Source: Betaproteobacteria bacterium
GTDB taxonomy: Bacteria > Pseudomonadota > Gammaproteobacteria > Burkholderiales > Rhodocyclaceae
Direction of reading: 5' to 3'
Length of the DNA: 64,000 nt
Assembly: GCA_020621405.1 (NCBI GenBank)
Contig: JAHRYN010000001.1
Location: 372,001-436,000 of the forward strand
Part shown: piece by piece, positions 18,901 through 28,167 of the stretch
Layout: the number at the start of each line of letters is the position of its first letter
Numbering within the stretch: position 1 is the first letter of the stretch
Position numbers and translations under genes: made by a program
The notes under the pieces: model-generated
Database searches by the model: none
What the model saw: the letters and a program-made list of their open reading frames with translations, nothing else
Told to the model about the DNA's origin: nothing

Positions 18901-19912
18901 CGGCCTTGGGCCTGGCGCCACGCCCGGTCGCGCCTTCGTCGCGGATTTCGCCGCCGGCACCGGTGGCCGCACCCGGAAAGGGCGAAATCGCGGTCGGGTG
19001 GTTGTGCGTCTCGACCTTGGCCAGGAAATGCATCGGTTCGCTGTGCCAGCCCCAGTGACCGTTCCGGTCGGGGTAGAAGCGGTCGACCGGCGTAGTCGTG
19101 GCGCCCTCGATCACCGCCGCGTTGTCCGAATACGCGACCACGGTGTGCTGCGGCGTGCCGCGGTGCGTCTCGCGGATCATGCCGAACAGGCTCATGTCCT
19201 GCGTCGCGTAATCGATGGTCCAGCTGGCGTTGAAGATCTTGTGCCGGCAGTGCTCCGAATTGGCCTGCGCGAACATCATCAGTTCGACGTCGGTCGGCGC
19301 CCGGTCGAGCTTGGTGTAGGCGTCGAGCAGGTAGTCGATCTCGTCGTCGGACAGCGCCAGCCCCAGCTCGCTGTTGGCGCGCACCAGCGACTGACGCCCG
19401 TCGGCCAGCGACACACTGACCAGCGGACGCGGCGGCACGTGGCTGAACAGCGCGTCAGCGTCGTGCAGCGCGCCCAGCACCGATTCGGTCATGCGGTCGT
19501 GCAGCTTCGCGGCCAGCGCATCGCGTTCGGCAGCATCCAGCGAGCCGCTGCCCAGCAGGCCGCGCGACAGTTCGATTTCGTACAGCACGCCGCGCTCGAT
19601 GCGCACGACGCTTGCCAGACCGCAGTTGTGGGCGATATCGGTCGCCTTCGACGACCACGGCGAGATCGTGCCCAGCCGCGGCGTCACCAGCAGCACCGTG
19701 CCGTCGATGGCACCGGCGGACTGGGCGTTGAGCAGCGCGCACAGGCGTTCCTGCTCTGCGGCATCCGGCTCGGTGGCGCATTCGACGAAGAAGTATTGCG
19801 TGGCACGCAGATCGCGCAGTTTGGCGACCGACCGACGACAATCATCGAGCAGACGGGCCAGACGCGCGTCGGACAGTGCGGCGGTGCCGCGGAGCTTCAG
19901 GATATGGGCCAT
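15941..19912 (-). CDS. purL: Phosphoribosylformylglycinamidine synthase (large, single-chain)
   Basis: The 1,323-residue protein has the size of the large proteobacterial FGAM synthase. It converts FGAR, glutamine and ATP to FGAM in purine synthesis. It starts [17 protein letters not shown] at the ATG at 19912. The order is an N-terminal PurS-like part, two AIRS-like ATP domains ([20 protein letters not shown] near residue 295, [20 protein letters not shown]), and a C-terminal glutaminase with its nucleophile Cys1167 in [11 protein letters not shown] and a histidine/glutamate pair near residue 1270. The 390-codon open extension upstream of this start is shadow sequence antisense to the cnoX region. 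Confidence 0.97.
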   Translation of the reverse strand: MAHILKLRGTAALSDARLARLLDDCRRSVAKLRDLRATQYFFVECATEPDAAEQERLCALLNAQSAGAIDGTVLLVTPRLGTISPWSSKATDIAHNCGLASVVRIERGVLYEIELSRGLLGSGSLDAAERDALAAKLHDRMTESVLGALHDADALFSHVPPRPLVSVSLADGRQSLVRANSELGLALSDDEIDYLLDAYTKLDRAPTDVELMMFAQANSEHCRHKIFNASWTIDYATQDMSLFGMIRETHRGTPQHTVVAYSDNAAVIEGATTTPVDRFYPDRNGHWGWHSEPMHFLAKVETHNHPTAISPFPGAATGAGGEIRDEGATGRGARPKAGLAGFSVSNLNIPGFEQPWERVDGELYGKPERIASALQIMIDGPLGAAAFNNEFGRPNLAGYFRTFELPFMGEMRGYHKPIMIAGGIGNISARDALKIEFPVGTKLIVLGGPAMLIGLGGGAASSMTTGTNTADLDFASVQRGNPEIERRAQEVIDRCWQMQDDNPILAVHDVGAGGLSNALPELAHGAGHGAWFDLRAINSEESGMSPAELWCNESQERYVLAIAPERVDEFRLLCERERCPYAVLGEATGDGQLTVADPHFGTKPVDMSMDVLLGKPPKMHRTASRRAAYAPPMDVAGYDLKDTAYRVLRMPSVASKSFLITIGDRSVGGLTARDQFVGPWQMPVADVAVTTESFSGYRGEAFAMGERTPVALLSGPASGRMAIGEAITNLAAADVRSFDRIKLSANWMAAAGHKGEDAALFDTVKAVSLDFCPALGLSIPVGKDSLSMKTRWQDGDTQKEVVSPLSLVITAFAPVDDVRKTLTPQLQIDPEVETELLLLDLGQMKNRLGGSAFAQAYGVAGEHAPDADAVLLGRFLPAIRSLRDAGLLLAYHDRSDGGLFATLCEMAFAGRVGLSINLDTLAYDPLLVDIDSLAKKPDAVRGRFNDRIFSALFSEELGAVLQIRIADRSRVMDMLREAGLSGITHGIGAPNDRDEIRLWHNAKVIFSEPRVELLKAWSDVSHRIATLRDDADCAREEYALLDDKDDSGLFAALTFEPQEDIAAPYIGKGVRPRIAILREQGVNGQVEMAAAFDRAGFDARDVHMSDLMAGRIDLADFKGLAACGGFSYGDVLGAGSGWAKSILFNAKLRDAFAAFFEREDSFALGVCNGCQMMSQLRDIVPGATHWPRFERNRSEQFEARFTMVEVVESPSILLRGMAGSKMPIVVSHGEGRAVFDDPQAQSLARVAMHYIDHDGKVASRYPRNPNGSPDGITALTTDDGRVTILMPHPERIFRTVQMSWHPSHWEEDSPWMRMFRNARVWVG

Positions 19913-19966
19913 GTAGGGAACGGAAGGGATGGACGGCAGGCGCCGGGCGACACCGCGAAAGGCGTA

Positions 19967-19972
19967 ATTATA
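19967..19972 (-). promoter_or_regulatory. purL: Candidate -10 box for purL
   Basis: A consensus TATAAT is present on the minus strand 55 bp before the purL start, in the only AT-rich patch of the divergent purL/cnoX spacer. I see no convincing -35 hexamer. Confidence 0.4.
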
Positions 19973-20046
19973 TATAGGGGCGGCCATTGTTCCCCGCGAT
20001 TGTGCCGATTCCGGTCGCGCCGAAACCTCACTTGCCGGCAGCCGGC

Positions 20047-20076
20047 TTGAACCTTGTATGCTGCGCCGCATATAAA
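20047..20076 (+). promoter_or_regulatory. Candidate sigma-70 promoter of the cnoX-glycosylase operon
   Basis: TTGAAC and TATAAA are separated by 18 bp and lie 58 bp before the cnoX start codon, in the spacer divergent from purL. Confidence 0.5.
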
Positions 20077-20134
20077 CGGATGCAGTCGCCGGCCGCCCTC
20101 CGCAGCCGGCAACCAACGCTCGAGAAGGAATGCC

Positions 20135-21016
20135 ATGTCCGCCGACACGCCCGGCCCGGTTGAAGCCGACATCATCGATGTCAATCTGACCAACTTCCAG
20201 CGCGACGTGATCGACGCTTCTCAGCGCACGCCGGTACTGGTCGATTTCTGGGCGCCCTGGTGCCAGCCCTGCCACGCGCTGGCACCGCTGCTCGAATCGC
20301 TGGTCGCCGAATACGCCGGCCGCGTGCGTCTGGCGCGGATCAATGCCGACGACAATCCGGAACTGTCGCGCCGCTTCCAGGTGCGCGGCATTCCGAACGT
20401 GAAGGCCTTCATCGGCGGTGTGGTGGTCAATGAATTCGCCGGCGTGCTGCCGGAACGCGAACTGCGCGCCTTCATGGACGCGCTGCTGCCGTCGCCGGCC
20501 GAGCCGGTCTACGCGCAGGCACAGGCTGCACTGGCGCGTGGCGCGACCGAAGACGCGCTGGCACTGAACGAGGAAGCGCTGGAGATCGATCCGGCATTCG
20601 AGCCGGCGGCACTCGGCCGCATCGAGGCGCTGATCGCACTGGCACGGCTGGACGACGCGCAGGCCGCACTCGACGCCCTGCCCTACGAACAGCAGGATCG
20701 GGCGCGCATCGGCACGCTGTATGCGCGCATCGCGGTCGCGCGCCGTCAGCCCGGCGATGTCGCCACCGACCACGCTGCCCGCATCGCGCTCAATCCGGGC
20801 GACCTCGCCGCGCGGCTCGCCTGGTCGGCCGCGCTCGCCGCGGAAGAGGACTGGTCGGGCGCGATGAAGCAGGCCCTGGAAGTCGTGCGCCGCGACCGCA
20901 GCTTCGGCGACGACGCCGGCCGGCGCGCCATGCTCGACCTGTTCGCACTGCTGGGCAGCGAGCATCCGACCGTGCGCCATTACCGGCACGAACTCGCGGC
21001 AGTCCTGAACCGTTGA
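20135..21016 (+). CDS. cnoX: Thioredoxin-TPR co-chaperone, CnoX/YbbN-like
   Basis: The 293-residue protein has an N-terminal thioredoxin domain (about residues 15-115) with the active site [12 protein letters not shown], followed by a helical TPR-like region ([18 protein letters not shown] onward). This is the architecture of CnoX (YbbN), a chaperedoxin that protects clients from oxidation and passes them to GroEL or DnaK. E. coli CnoX lacks the redox CxxC, whereas this protein has CQPC and may also act as an oxidoreductase, as seen in CnoX of other bacteria. The start at 20135 is chosen for its gagaagga ribosome site. Its stop overlaps the next gene. Confidence 0.87.
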   Translation: MSADTPGPVEADIIDVNLTNFQRDVIDASQRTPVLVDFWAPWCQPCHALAPLLESLVAEYAGRVRLARINADDNPELSRRFQVRGIPNVKAFIGGVVVNEFAGVLPERELRAFMDALLPSPAEPVYAQAQAALARGATEDALALNEEALEIDPAFEPAALGRIEALIALARLDDAQAALDALPYEQQDRARIGTLYARIAVARRQPGDVATDHAARIALNPGDLAARLAWSAALAAEEDWSGAMKQALEVVRRDRSFGDDAGRRAMLDLFALLGSEHPTVRHYRHELAAVLNR

Positions 21017-21525
21017 GCCAAACCGGCGCACGCATCCACTGTTTCCTGCCGGTGGCCGATCCGGCGAGCGCACGCATTCTGGTGCTCGGTTCGATGCCAG
21101 GCGTGGCCTCGCTCGCCGCCGGCCAGTACTACGCGCATCCGCGCAATCAGTTCTGGCCCATCATGGGCGCGCTGTTCGGCGCACACCCCACCCTGCCGTA
21201 TGAAGATCGGCTGGCCGTGCTCAGGCAGGCCGGCATTGCATTGTGGGACGTGCTCGCCAGCTGCGAACGACAAGGCAGCCTCGACGCGGCGATAGACGTA
21301 CGCACGGCGCAGGCCAACGACTTCGCGGCCTTCCTCGACGCCCATCCGCTGATCACGCGCGTGTACTTCAACGGCACACTGGCCGAAACCCGCTTCCAGC
21401 GCGACGTCATGCCGCATGTCCGCACGCTGCACATGACGCGACTGCCCTCCACCAGCCCGGCGCATGCCGGCATGTCCGCCGCCGACAAGCTGGCTGCATG
21501 GAGGCAGGCGCTGCGGCGCGGATGA
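21013..21525 (+). CDS. DNA-deoxyinosine (hypoxanthine) glycosylase, UDG superfamily
   Basis: The 170-residue protein belongs to the uracil-DNA glycosylase superfamily, in the branch described as hypoxanthine-DNA glycosylase (family 6). It shows [20 protein letters not shown] (base-binding and catalytic region), [27 protein letters not shown] and [10 protein letters not shown] near the C-terminus. It would excise deaminated bases in base-excision repair. I see no upstream ATG; the likely start is TTG at 21013, which overlaps the TGA of the thioredoxin gene and suggests translational coupling. Confidence 0.85.
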   Translation: MSQTGARIHCFLPVADPASARILVLGSMPGVASLAAGQYYAHPRNQFWPIMGALFGAHPTLPYEDRLAVLRQAGIALWDVLASCERQGSLDAAIDVRTAQANDFAAFLDAHPLITRVYFNGTLAETRFQRDVMPHVRTLHMTRLPSTSPAHAGMSAADKLAAWRQALRRG

Positions 21526-21568
21526 CGGATCAATGGCTGCGTGCGCCGCGAACTCACGCCATCGGCAT

Positions 21569-21598
21569 TTGTAACAGGCGGATATACGTTCTTACACT
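21569..21598 (+). promoter_or_regulatory. Weak candidate promoter for the exported Ala/Pro-rich protein
   Basis: TTGTAA and TACACT are 18 bp apart, about 100 bp upstream of the start codon at 21701. The match is loose and based on inspection only. Confidence 0.25.
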
Positions 21599-21700
21599 GC
21601 GGCTGACATCCTTCGGCGACACCCGGCGTTATTCGGCACAAGGCGCTGCGCTGTGCAGAGGCCTGAAACGCAAATCCAACAACTGTTGAAGGAAAAGAAA

Positions 21701-22024
21701 ATGATCAAGACCGTCATCGCTCTCGCTGTCGCCGCTGGTTTCGCCACCGCTTCGTTCGCCCAGGGCACCACGGCCGCAACGCCCGCCACCCCGGCAACGC
21801 CGGCTGCCAAGGTGACCGCGCCGGCCACCGCGACGCCGGAGAAGAAGGTCGAAGCCCCGACGGCCGCAGAACCGGTCAAGGCAGGCGAATCCGCCAAGGC
21901 CGCCACGCCGGCCGCCGGCGAACACAAGGCCGCGCAAGGCGAAAAGCATCACCCGGTGAAGCATCACCCGAAGCACGGCGCCGAGCCGGCCAAGGCTGAC
22001 GACAAGGCCGCCACCAAGTCCTGA
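21701..22024 (+). CDS. Small exported Ala/Pro/Lys/His-rich protein
   Basis: The 107-residue product opens with a clear Sec signal peptide (MIKTVIALAVAAGFATASFA, probable cleavage after AFA/SFA near residue 20). The mature part is a low-complexity chain of Ala, Pro, Thr, Glu and Lys, ending in a histidine-rich stretch (EKHHPVKHHPKHG). No conserved domain is recognised. Similar short proteins in betaproteobacteria are unannotated; the histidines could bind metal ions, but this is a guess. The start is set by the signal peptide and by the ttgaaggaaaag ribosome site. A strong terminator follows immediately. Confidence 0.8.
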   Translation: MIKTVIALAVAAGFATASFAQGTTAATPATPATPAAKVTAPATATPEKKVEAPTAAEPVKAGESAKAATPAAGEHKAAQGEKHHPVKHHPKHGAEPAKADDKAATKS

Positions 22025-22042
22025 TCGCCTCCGGTCCGCCCG

Positions 22043-22074
22043 AAAGCCCCCGGCCTACGTCCGGGGGCTTTTTG
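22043..22074 (+). terminator. Intrinsic terminator after the exported protein gene
   Basis: AAAGCCCCCGG and CCGGGGGCTTTTT form a GC-rich stem followed by a T run, 19 bp after the stop codon. Confidence 0.9.
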
Positions 22075-22080
22075 CTCTTC

Positions 22081-22351
22081 CGGAAAGTCGCAGCGCCTCG
22101 AACGACGCAGGTCAGTCCGCCGGACACATGGCAGCAACGGGATGCGGAACAGACGGACGTAAAAAAACCCACGATGTGTGGTTTTTTCGTGGCATGCAAG
22201 GCATGCGCAACTCAGCACGTAGTTTGGCAACACACTTTCGTGTGAAATCGGCGAGTAGTGACGAACTGCGGTGGAGAGTGCACCTCACAAACACATTGAA
22301 AACTCATATTTAAAGTTCCTCACGCGCCTGCCATTTTCGGAAAACAAAAAA
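22081..22351. other. Intergenic boundary between chromosome and defence island
   Basis: No gene is seen here. A T-rich hairpin lies at 22161-22190 and a short duplicated GCATGC pair near 22193-22206. From about 22,300 the base composition drops to clearly AT-rich, unlike the flanking chromosome, which suggests the edge of acquired DNA. No tRNA, integrase or obvious att repeat was found. Confidence 0.5.
22161..22190. terminator. A/T-flanked hairpin, probably a bidirectional terminator
   Basis: A run of A, then CCCAC, a short loop, GTGTGG and a run of T. It sits downstream of both the plus-strand exported gene and the minus-strand Zorya operon, so it could end transcription from either side. 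Confidence 0.55.
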
Positions 22352-22738
22352 TCAATCTTTCATCATTATATTCATATCGATTGACGACAATTCACTTGTT
22401 ACATTCGCAAGCTCCGCATGAATATCAGTTAGATTGTAACCTGCAGGACCAATGGTATCTCGCCTCGCATCATCGATATTTGACGCGACATACTCGAGCG
22501 ACCCCAACAATTGTTTTGCAAACGAAGGATCCTGGCCCCACCAATTTAACTTACCATATATTTCCGAGGATGTACGCCCCAACATCTCGACCCCAGAACT
22601 AATTTCACCCAATCCTCTCTCAACAATCGCCCCCAAATTATCAACCCTCGAAATTAATCGAATTTGTTTTTCAACCAGTTGCTCCAGAAGAAATTCTATT
22701 CTTGAAGTATCCAACACTCGCTCCTTATCAAGCGCCAT
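22352..22738 (-). CDS. Uncharacterised AT-rich helical protein, last gene of the Zorya operon
   Basis: The 128-residue product has no recognised domain. It is mostly helical, with heptad-like stretches (LLEQLVEKQIRLISRVDNLG near residue 18) suggesting a coiled coil, and has no signal peptide or membrane segment. Its start lies 14 bp after the stop of the ASCH gene on the same strand, so it probably belongs to the same transcript. Its base composition and codon use are markedly more AT-rich than zorA-D, which points to separate acquisition. It could be an accessory or regulatory subunit, or an unrelated hitch-hiker. Confidence 0.65.
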   Translation of the reverse strand: MALDKERVLDTSRIEFLLEQLVEKQIRLISRVDNLGAIVERGLGEISSGVEMLGRTSSEIYGKLNWWGQDPSFAKQLLGSLEYVASNIDDARRDTIGPAGYNLTDIHAELANVTSELSSIDMNIMMKD

Positions 22739-22752
22739 CTATTAAAATTTTT

Positions 22753-23118
22753 CTAAACCTTCACGCCATCGAGGGTCACCCAGACAACGGCGCCATTGGG
22801 ATGACGGTACTGAACAGGAGTCGGTAATGAACGCACAGAATCCAGAACCCAAGCGTGACACCATTTGTTCGTTTCACCTGATATCAAACGCGCGGGAGTG
22901 ATGAGGTGTTTCTCCTGATTGGCGAGCATTTGCTCCGTGTCCAGAGGCCCGATCGAATCGACCAGATCAGCCGTACCGACGATCAATCCCGAGCCTTTTC
23001 GTATGAGCGCGATCGGGCCTCGGATTTTGGTTCGACTGGAACGCATTTCCCATGTTTTCCGGCCGGCAAGGATTCGATCGATGTGCGGTACGTCAATGAT
23101 CAAACCTTGCGTGATCAT
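22753..23118 (-). CDS. ASCH-domain (PUA-like) protein coupled to zorD
   Basis: The 121-residue protein is a single ASCH domain, a PUA-like beta-barrel that in other proteins binds RNA or modified nucleic acid. Visible features are the opening GLIIDVPHIDRILAGRKTWE with the GxKTWExR motif, RGPIALI, and the GTADLVDSIGPL strand pair. Its ATG overlaps the TGA of zorD (ATGA), so the two are very likely translated together. ASCH or EVE domains occur in several defence loci as recognition modules, but I do not know them as a standard Zorya component. The function in this operon is inferred only from position. Confidence 0.8.
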   Translation of the reverse strand: MITQGLIIDVPHIDRILAGRKTWEMRSSRTKIRGPIALIRKGSGLIVGTADLVDSIGPLDTEQMLANQEKHLITPARLISGETNKWCHAWVLDSVRSLPTPVQYRHPNGAVVWVTLDGVKV

Positions 23119-26100
23119 GCGACTGCTCCTTCAGCGTCTGCAGTTCCATCGCGCCTCCCGAGATCAATGAAGTCCTCGGCTCTCAGTTCGCCCGTCCCGT
23201 TGAGCATGTCTGCCGACAGCGAACGCTTCCATGTGAGCAATTCGTGCAGACGTTCGTCAAACGTCTTGAATCCTTGGGCACTGACCATCGGATAGTAGAC
23301 GCGGACCTCGCGTGTCTGGCCTATACGGTAGGCACGGTCAGTCGCCTGGTCTTCCTTCGCGGGATTCCATGTACGGCTGAAGTGAATCACGTGGTTGGCG
23401 GCCTGGATATTCACTCCAAACCCGACAGCAAGGGGTGACAGGATGATCACGCCGAATCCCGGAGCTTCCTGAAAGCGACGTATCCGACGCTGCCTGTTGT
23501 TTATATTGGCTGCATCCGCGCTGGTATCGCCGTTCACGATATCCGCCTGAATATCCATCAACCTCGACAGGCAGCGCTGAATCATCCGTTGCAGTTCCCT
23601 GAATTCGCAGAAGACGATCGCTTTCTCGCCGCGCGCACGGATTGCAGACAGTTGGTCGATCAGCCAGCGCATCTTCGGGTTGTGTTCGATGATCTGCTCG
23701 ACCGACGTCCGTTCCGCCTCGGCCGGATCGAATGCAAATGGATCCGACACCACCCGGCGCAGCACTTGGATCATTTCAAGGTGTTGCCGGCCATCCGAAG
23801 CCCCCTTCAACTGGGTGAGCACCCGGTTGTAGTGCTGCATCTGCATGGCCGAAATCGGCAGGGAGTGACTGCTTTCGATCTTTGCCGGCAAATCCTTGGC
23901 GACGTCAGCTTTCGTCCGACGAAGTATCTGCGGCTCGATGATCGATCTAAGTTCTTCGATACGTTGTCGGTCTTCGTCGGTGGATGCCTCGATCGGCCGA
24001 CGGTACGTCTCGCCAAACTCGGCCAGAGAGCGCAGCAATCCGGGCTGCACGAAGTCGAACAGGCACCACAGGTCGGTGAGGGTGTTTTCCACCGGCGTGC
24101 CGGTACAGGCGACCCGGAATCGGACATTCTGCTTCTTGGCCGCACGCGTCACCATGGCATTCGGATTCTTGATCTTCTGCGCTTCGTCGCAGATCATCAC
24201 CGACCACTTTTCTGCAGCCAGCGAAAACTCAAGGTCTCGCAGAGTTTCATAGGTAGTCAGCACGACCTTTGCGCTGCCCCGCCAATCGGATTTCAGCAGA
24301 CGCGTCAGTCCCTGCCCTCTCAGTTGCTCATCGATCGCCGCTTTCGGCAATCGGCGTTCGGTCAGGTGATTCCCGTATAGCGTGAGAAGGGGGAGCGCCC
24401 CCTCGGCAAAGAACTTCTCGATCTCCTCACGCCAATTCTCGAGCAACGCCACTGGCGCGACGACAAGCACCGGATCGGGGTCAGGTTGCGACTCGATCAT
24501 GGCGGCAACGAACGTCAGCAACTGCAGTGTCTTGCCCAACCCCATGTCATCAGCAAGCAGCGCGCCGCGGCATGCATCGGGCGAATGCCGCCAAAGGTTC
24601 TGCAACCAGGCGACACCTTCGAGCTGGTGCCGTCGCAACGAAATTTCCGACCTAAGCGACGATGGGAGGACTGCCTCGACTCTGTCGGATCGCTTCAGCT
24701 GTGCAGCCCTGCTTTCCTGATAGTCAAGCGCATCGATGTTCGACTTGAGTTGCAGATGAAGGCGCTCGGTCTGGTTGCCCTCTTCGGCAGGATTCTTCGG
24801 TATTCGACCGATTTTTTCCTTTTCCGTTAGCACAGCGCGCAGCACATGTTCTGCTTCTTCGACGCCAACCTCGACCTGCGTGCCGGGCACCGTGACTGTC
24901 GACTTTCGATCGATACGCGCGTTCTCGATCGCGCGCTCAAGTTCAGCCACTCGTTCGGGCGTCATCACATTCTTGACGGGCGATGCGCCATTCTCTTTGC
25001 AAGACGACCACAGAACCGTAATCTCCAGATTTTCAGGAAACCACCCTTCATCGTCCTTCTTGCGCGCGATATACGGCGAGTTGTACTGCTCCTCGGCGCC
25101 GAATCCTTCTATCCGCTCCGAATACCGCTGAAGATCGAGGATGTCTGCCAACGCAAGCTTGTTCGGTGCGATCCAGTCGTCGAGTGCCTCCGACAGCATC
25201 CGAACGTGATCCGCTGCGTCACCAAGCAATTCCAGCTCACACCCCTGCCAGCGCAGGCACTGTGCGTTCCGCCCGAGGCGCTCCCTGGCCACTGAAAGGA
25301 AACGCGATAGTGCATTCGGTCCGTCAAAACGGATCCGGCCCGAGTCAACGCCGTCCTGACGAATGGTTTCGATCACCAATGCGACTTCGTCGATTCGACC
25401 TGAGTCATCCCTGCGGACTTCCGGCTGGAAAACGGAGGTTTTGATCCCCGCCACCTGCCTCGCCTCTTCGAACTGCTCCGGGCTGATGACGCGTGCGGCA
25501 TCAGGTCCGAGCACCGAAAACGGATTCCGTACGAACGCCTCGGCACGCTCCCCCGCGACACGCCGGCCAGGCAGGCGCTTGATCTCGGACAACACGGTCC
25601 GAACTTCCGGCGAAACCAGCACATGAACCAGACTGGAGCCGTCGGGAATCTCGTAGCGTTCGGGTACCGTTCCGAGGCGATCAAAAATTTCGATCCAGCG
25701 CGCGGGAGCTTCGTCAAAACGCGGCACCACCTCGACCACGTCGGTATCGCCCAAAGTGACGCGGGAAAGTTCGATGCGGAGCATCTCCGGAGTCAGGACC
25801 GTAGTCTTCTTCAGAAAATCGGAAAACTGCGCACCGGCAGCAACCCCTTCGCGTCGAATATGAGCCCAGTGCTCCTGATTGCTTTTCGCAGTTCGTGCCT
25901 GCGCCGGGCGAGCATGGAAACGCCCAAGCTCCATCAGCACTCGCCACGACTCCAATGGAATCAGCAGCTGCTGGCCAGCGATTTCCGCAATCGCGCCCTT
26001 GATTTGAACATCGCCAGTCAGCGTTACACCCCGGGCATCCACCCATCCGGAGAGCACAACCATGAATGTCGTATCGGTCAGGCTTCCTCTGCTGGAAATG

Positions 26101-26402
26101 ACCGGACGAATATCGATGCGCGGCGGCAGACCAAGCAGGAACGAACCAGAGGCGTAATCCGGGTCATCAAGCAAACGGTACGCGGTTCCCCACGCAATGA
26201 AGACTCCATCGTCGACTACCGAGGCGAAACCTTCGTCTTCCAGCTGAGCCAAAAAAGCGCCAAGTTGCGGGGCGTCCGCGGCCGAATGAGGGTCATCCAA
26301 CCATCGGCGGATGACCGTCTTGACGGGCGTGTACGAGATGCCTTCCCTTGACAGCTTTGGCATTACGAAATTCTGTTCCAGCTGGCTCACCGCAGTTCCC
26401 AC
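23115..26402 (-). CDS. zorD: ZorD: SNF2-family helicase/nuclease effector of type I Zorya
   Basis: The 1,095-residue protein matches the size of type I ZorD. The N-terminal ~550 residues have no obvious enzymatic motif. The C-terminal half is a Swi2/Snf2 ATPase: RRHQLEGVAWLQNLW, Walker A Lys624 in LADDMGLGKT, DEAQ box at Asp739-Glu740 in ICDEAQKIKN, ACTGTPVENTLTDLW, then the helicase C domain (KAIVFCEFRELQRMI, DRAYRIGQTREVRVY). In Zorya, ZorD acts on invading DNA after ZorAB senses envelope perturbation. The start is GTG at 26402, one base after the zorC stop; a downstream GTG (VSQLEQ) is an alternative. It ends in an ATGA overlap with the ASCH gene. Confidence 0.92.
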   Translation of the reverse strand: MGTAVSQLEQNFVMPKLSREGISYTPVKTVIRRWLDDPHSAADAPQLGAFLAQLEDEGFASVVDDGVFIAWGTAYRLLDDPDYASGSFLLGLPPRIDIRPVISSRGSLTDTTFMVVLSGWVDARGVTLTGDVQIKGAIAEIAGQQLLIPLESWRVLMELGRFHARPAQARTAKSNQEHWAHIRREGVAAGAQFSDFLKKTTVLTPEMLRIELSRVTLGDTDVVEVVPRFDEAPARWIEIFDRLGTVPERYEIPDGSSLVHVLVSPEVRTVLSEIKRLPGRRVAGERAEAFVRNPFSVLGPDAARVISPEQFEEARQVAGIKTSVFQPEVRRDDSGRIDEVALVIETIRQDGVDSGRIRFDGPNALSRFLSVARERLGRNAQCLRWQGCELELLGDAADHVRMLSEALDDWIAPNKLALADILDLQRYSERIEGFGAEEQYNSPYIARKKDDEGWFPENLEITVLWSSCKENGASPVKNVMTPERVAELERAIENARIDRKSTVTVPGTQVEVGVEEAEHVLRAVLTEKEKIGRIPKNPAEEGNQTERLHLQLKSNIDALDYQESRAAQLKRSDRVEAVLPSSLRSEISLRRHQLEGVAWLQNLWRHSPDACRGALLADDMGLGKTLQLLTFVAAMIESQPDPDPVLVVAPVALLENWREEIEKFFAEGALPLLTLYGNHLTERRLPKAAIDEQLRGQGLTRLLKSDWRGSAKVVLTTYETLRDLEFSLAAEKWSVMICDEAQKIKNPNAMVTRAAKKQNVRFRVACTGTPVENTLTDLWCLFDFVQPGLLRSLAEFGETYRRPIEASTDEDRQRIEELRSIIEPQILRRTKADVAKDLPAKIESSHSLPISAMQMQHYNRVLTQLKGASDGRQHLEMIQVLRRVVSDPFAFDPAEAERTSVEQIIEHNPKMRWLIDQLSAIRARGEKAIVFCEFRELQRMIQRCLSRLMDIQADIVNGDTSADAANINNRQRRIRRFQEAPGFGVIILSPLAVGFGVNIQAANHVIHFSRTWNPAKEDQATDRAYRIGQTREVRVYYPMVSAQGFKTFDERLHELLTWKRSLSADMLNGTGELRAEDFIDLGRRDGTADAEGAVA

Positions 26403-26403
26403 T

Positions 26404-28167
26404 TCATTCGTGCCGCCATCCCTTACCGTCCGTATAAGTGAATTTCCAGCTGGTCAAAAGCCGATTCAATGGCGAGTAGCCATCTCCGGCAGCCACGATA
26501 ATTTGGCCACTCGCATCGCGAGAGACCGGAACATTCAAACCCAGTCGCCGGATTTCATCAGCGACGGATTTCGCGATGATTTCGTTCAGGTCACCTTTGA
26601 TCGCAGCACGCGTCGTACCGCGCAGCGGTTCCGTACGATCCTTGATGGGCGTCAGTTTGTGTGGTGCCGGATTCGTCGTTGCGAACGCCGCAGGCGGCCG
26701 AGGAGCCGGAGGTGGCTCAAACGTTCTCCCGCGTTGCTTTTGTTCAGGTCGATCTGGCCACCAGTCGATCTTCGGACAAAGCTCCTGAATGAATTTCTGC
26801 TGCCAGGAATCACTGGGTAAATGCGTCATCTGGCGCCCACCCATGCCCTGCAGTTCGGACGGCGTGATGGACATCGTTGCGCCTGGCCGCAGATCGATCC
26901 GACAGTTGTCGGAATGAACCAGATAGGCTGCCCGTCCCTTTTGCCCGAACTCGATCATGTAAAACGGACCGATGCGCATGATGAAGGCGTTGTTGGTCAT
27001 TCCGGCACCGCTGAACTCGGTGATCCGCTCGCGACCAATCCGCTCGCGCATCTTCACGTAATTGGGATCCCTGCTTCGCTTTGCGTGCGAGCCCAGAACG
27101 AACCAGATGTCATTGATGACCGGAACGAATCTTGGCCAGAACTCCATGCGGGATCTGTCGGCGACACCATCAGCAGCAAGCAGTTGGAAGAAGTCCTGAA
27201 TCAGCCCCGTCTTGATCCAGCCGTCGATCAACTGCCTGGCCGAGTCGTCGGCAACGTAGGCGTCCCACGCTGTTTGGTTGAGCCACGGCTTGCCGAAGCA
27301 GCGCAGCACCATATCCAGCAACTCGGCATGCTCAGGTCGGACACCACAACGCGCATAACGTCGGAGAAGGCTTGCTGCACCCTGCCTCTGAATTTCCGCA
27401 CCAAGAGGCACCTTGGCACCTTTCAGTGCGTGCAGCGCGATATCCAGCTCGGCCTTGTAAGCATCGTCGGAAGAAATATCCGATACGGCCTCGACATGCG
27501 CTAGAACCGCCTGCTTCCATACCCATGATTGCGACGAAACCGCGAGCCCGGCTGCAACCTCTTCAAGTTCATTCCATTGCCCCTTGCGCAAGGATTGCGC
27601 GTAACGCGCACAAGGCTTCGGACGCAGCAGATTTTCGTGCGCCTTGAGCACATTGGCCCACGATGTGACGGGTTCGACGGCCAGGATCACTGCAAGCTGC
27701 TTGCGCAGGTAATCACGCAACTGAGTCCAGTTTTCGACCTCGGCATCCGTTGCGCCGTCATCCGCCGGAAAGTTGAGGTAGCTGCTCAACAAGCCCTGGT
27801 AGCACTTGCGGAACCGTCTGGGATCAGCAACCAGACCGTGCACCTCGTCCATGAGTGCCGGATAGAGCGCTTCGTCGCCGAGAAGCGAGTCTTCTGCAGC
27901 ACCGTCCCGCAGCGCGAGTCCGTAGCAGAGGTATTTCAGATCGCGGAAGGAATCGACACGACGGTGGTTCCGGAAGGATCTGACCGCTTGCAGGATCGAG
28001 TGGTCTGAGGCAGGGGCTGCCGATCCGTCGAAGGTCTTGACGACCGCCTTGAGCGCGCGCGACATCTCTTCGGGCCGGCCCCATGCCGCTGGTGCGGCAT
28101 CGTCGCTCAACGCCTGATGCAGCAACGCTCCGAGCCGTGCAAGCTCTCCGGTCAATCTAGCGGGCAT
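26404..28167 (-). CDS. zorC: ZorC: type I Zorya cytoplasmic component (EH-signature protein)
   Basis: The 587-residue soluble protein lies between zorB and zorD, as in type I Zorya systems, where the third gene encodes an EH-signature-domain protein thought to bind DNA and work with ZorD. Recognition rests on operon position, length and the general helical character, plus the segment with VPVINDIWFVLGSHAKRSRD and FYMIEFGQKGRAAYL in the C-terminal half, typical of the EH-signature region. A Pro-rich linker (EPPPAPRPPAAFA) separates a C-terminal part of about 90 residues. The ATG overlaps the 3' end of zorB by 16 bp, indicating coupled translation. Confidence 0.85.
   Translation of the reverse strand: MPARLTGELARLGALLHQALSDDAAPAAWGRPEEMSRALKAVVKTFDGSAAPASDHSILQAVRSFRNHRRVDSFRDLKYLCYGLALRDGAAEDSLLGDEALYPALMDEVHGLVADPRRFRKCYQGLLSSYLNFPADDGATDAEVENWTQLRDYLRKQLAVILAVEPVTSWANVLKAHENLLRPKPCARYAQSLRKGQWNELEEVAAGLAVSSQSWVWKQAVLAHVEAVSDISSDDAYKAELDIALHALKGAKVPLGAEIQRQGAASLLRRYARCGVRPEHAELLDMVLRCFGKPWLNQTAWDAYVADDSARQLIDGWIKTGLIQDFFQLLAADGVADRSRMEFWPRFVPVINDIWFVLGSHAKRSRDPNYVKMRERIGRERITEFSGAGMTNNAFIMRIGPFYMIEFGQKGRAAYLVHSDNCRIDLRPGATMSITPSELQGMGGRQMTHLPSDSWQQKFIQELCPKIDWWPDRPEQKQRGRTFEPPPAPRPPAAFATTNPAPHKLTPIKDRTEPLRGTTRAAIKGDLNEIIAKSVADEIRRLGLNVPVSRDASGQIIVAAGDGYSPLNRLLTSWKFTYTDGKGWRHE

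Noticed and set aside
15809-20050. Long plus-strand open frame (over 1,400 codons) antisense to purL
   Set aside because: It is rich in Arg/His/Gln/Val with no domain, and the opposite strand encodes intact PurL. Long antisense frames are expected at this GC content.
22081-22351. tRNA or attachment site at the chromosome/Zorya boundary
   Set aside because: No cloverleaf or tRNA 3' end could be built, and no matching direct repeat was seen at the other side near 31,100-31,630.
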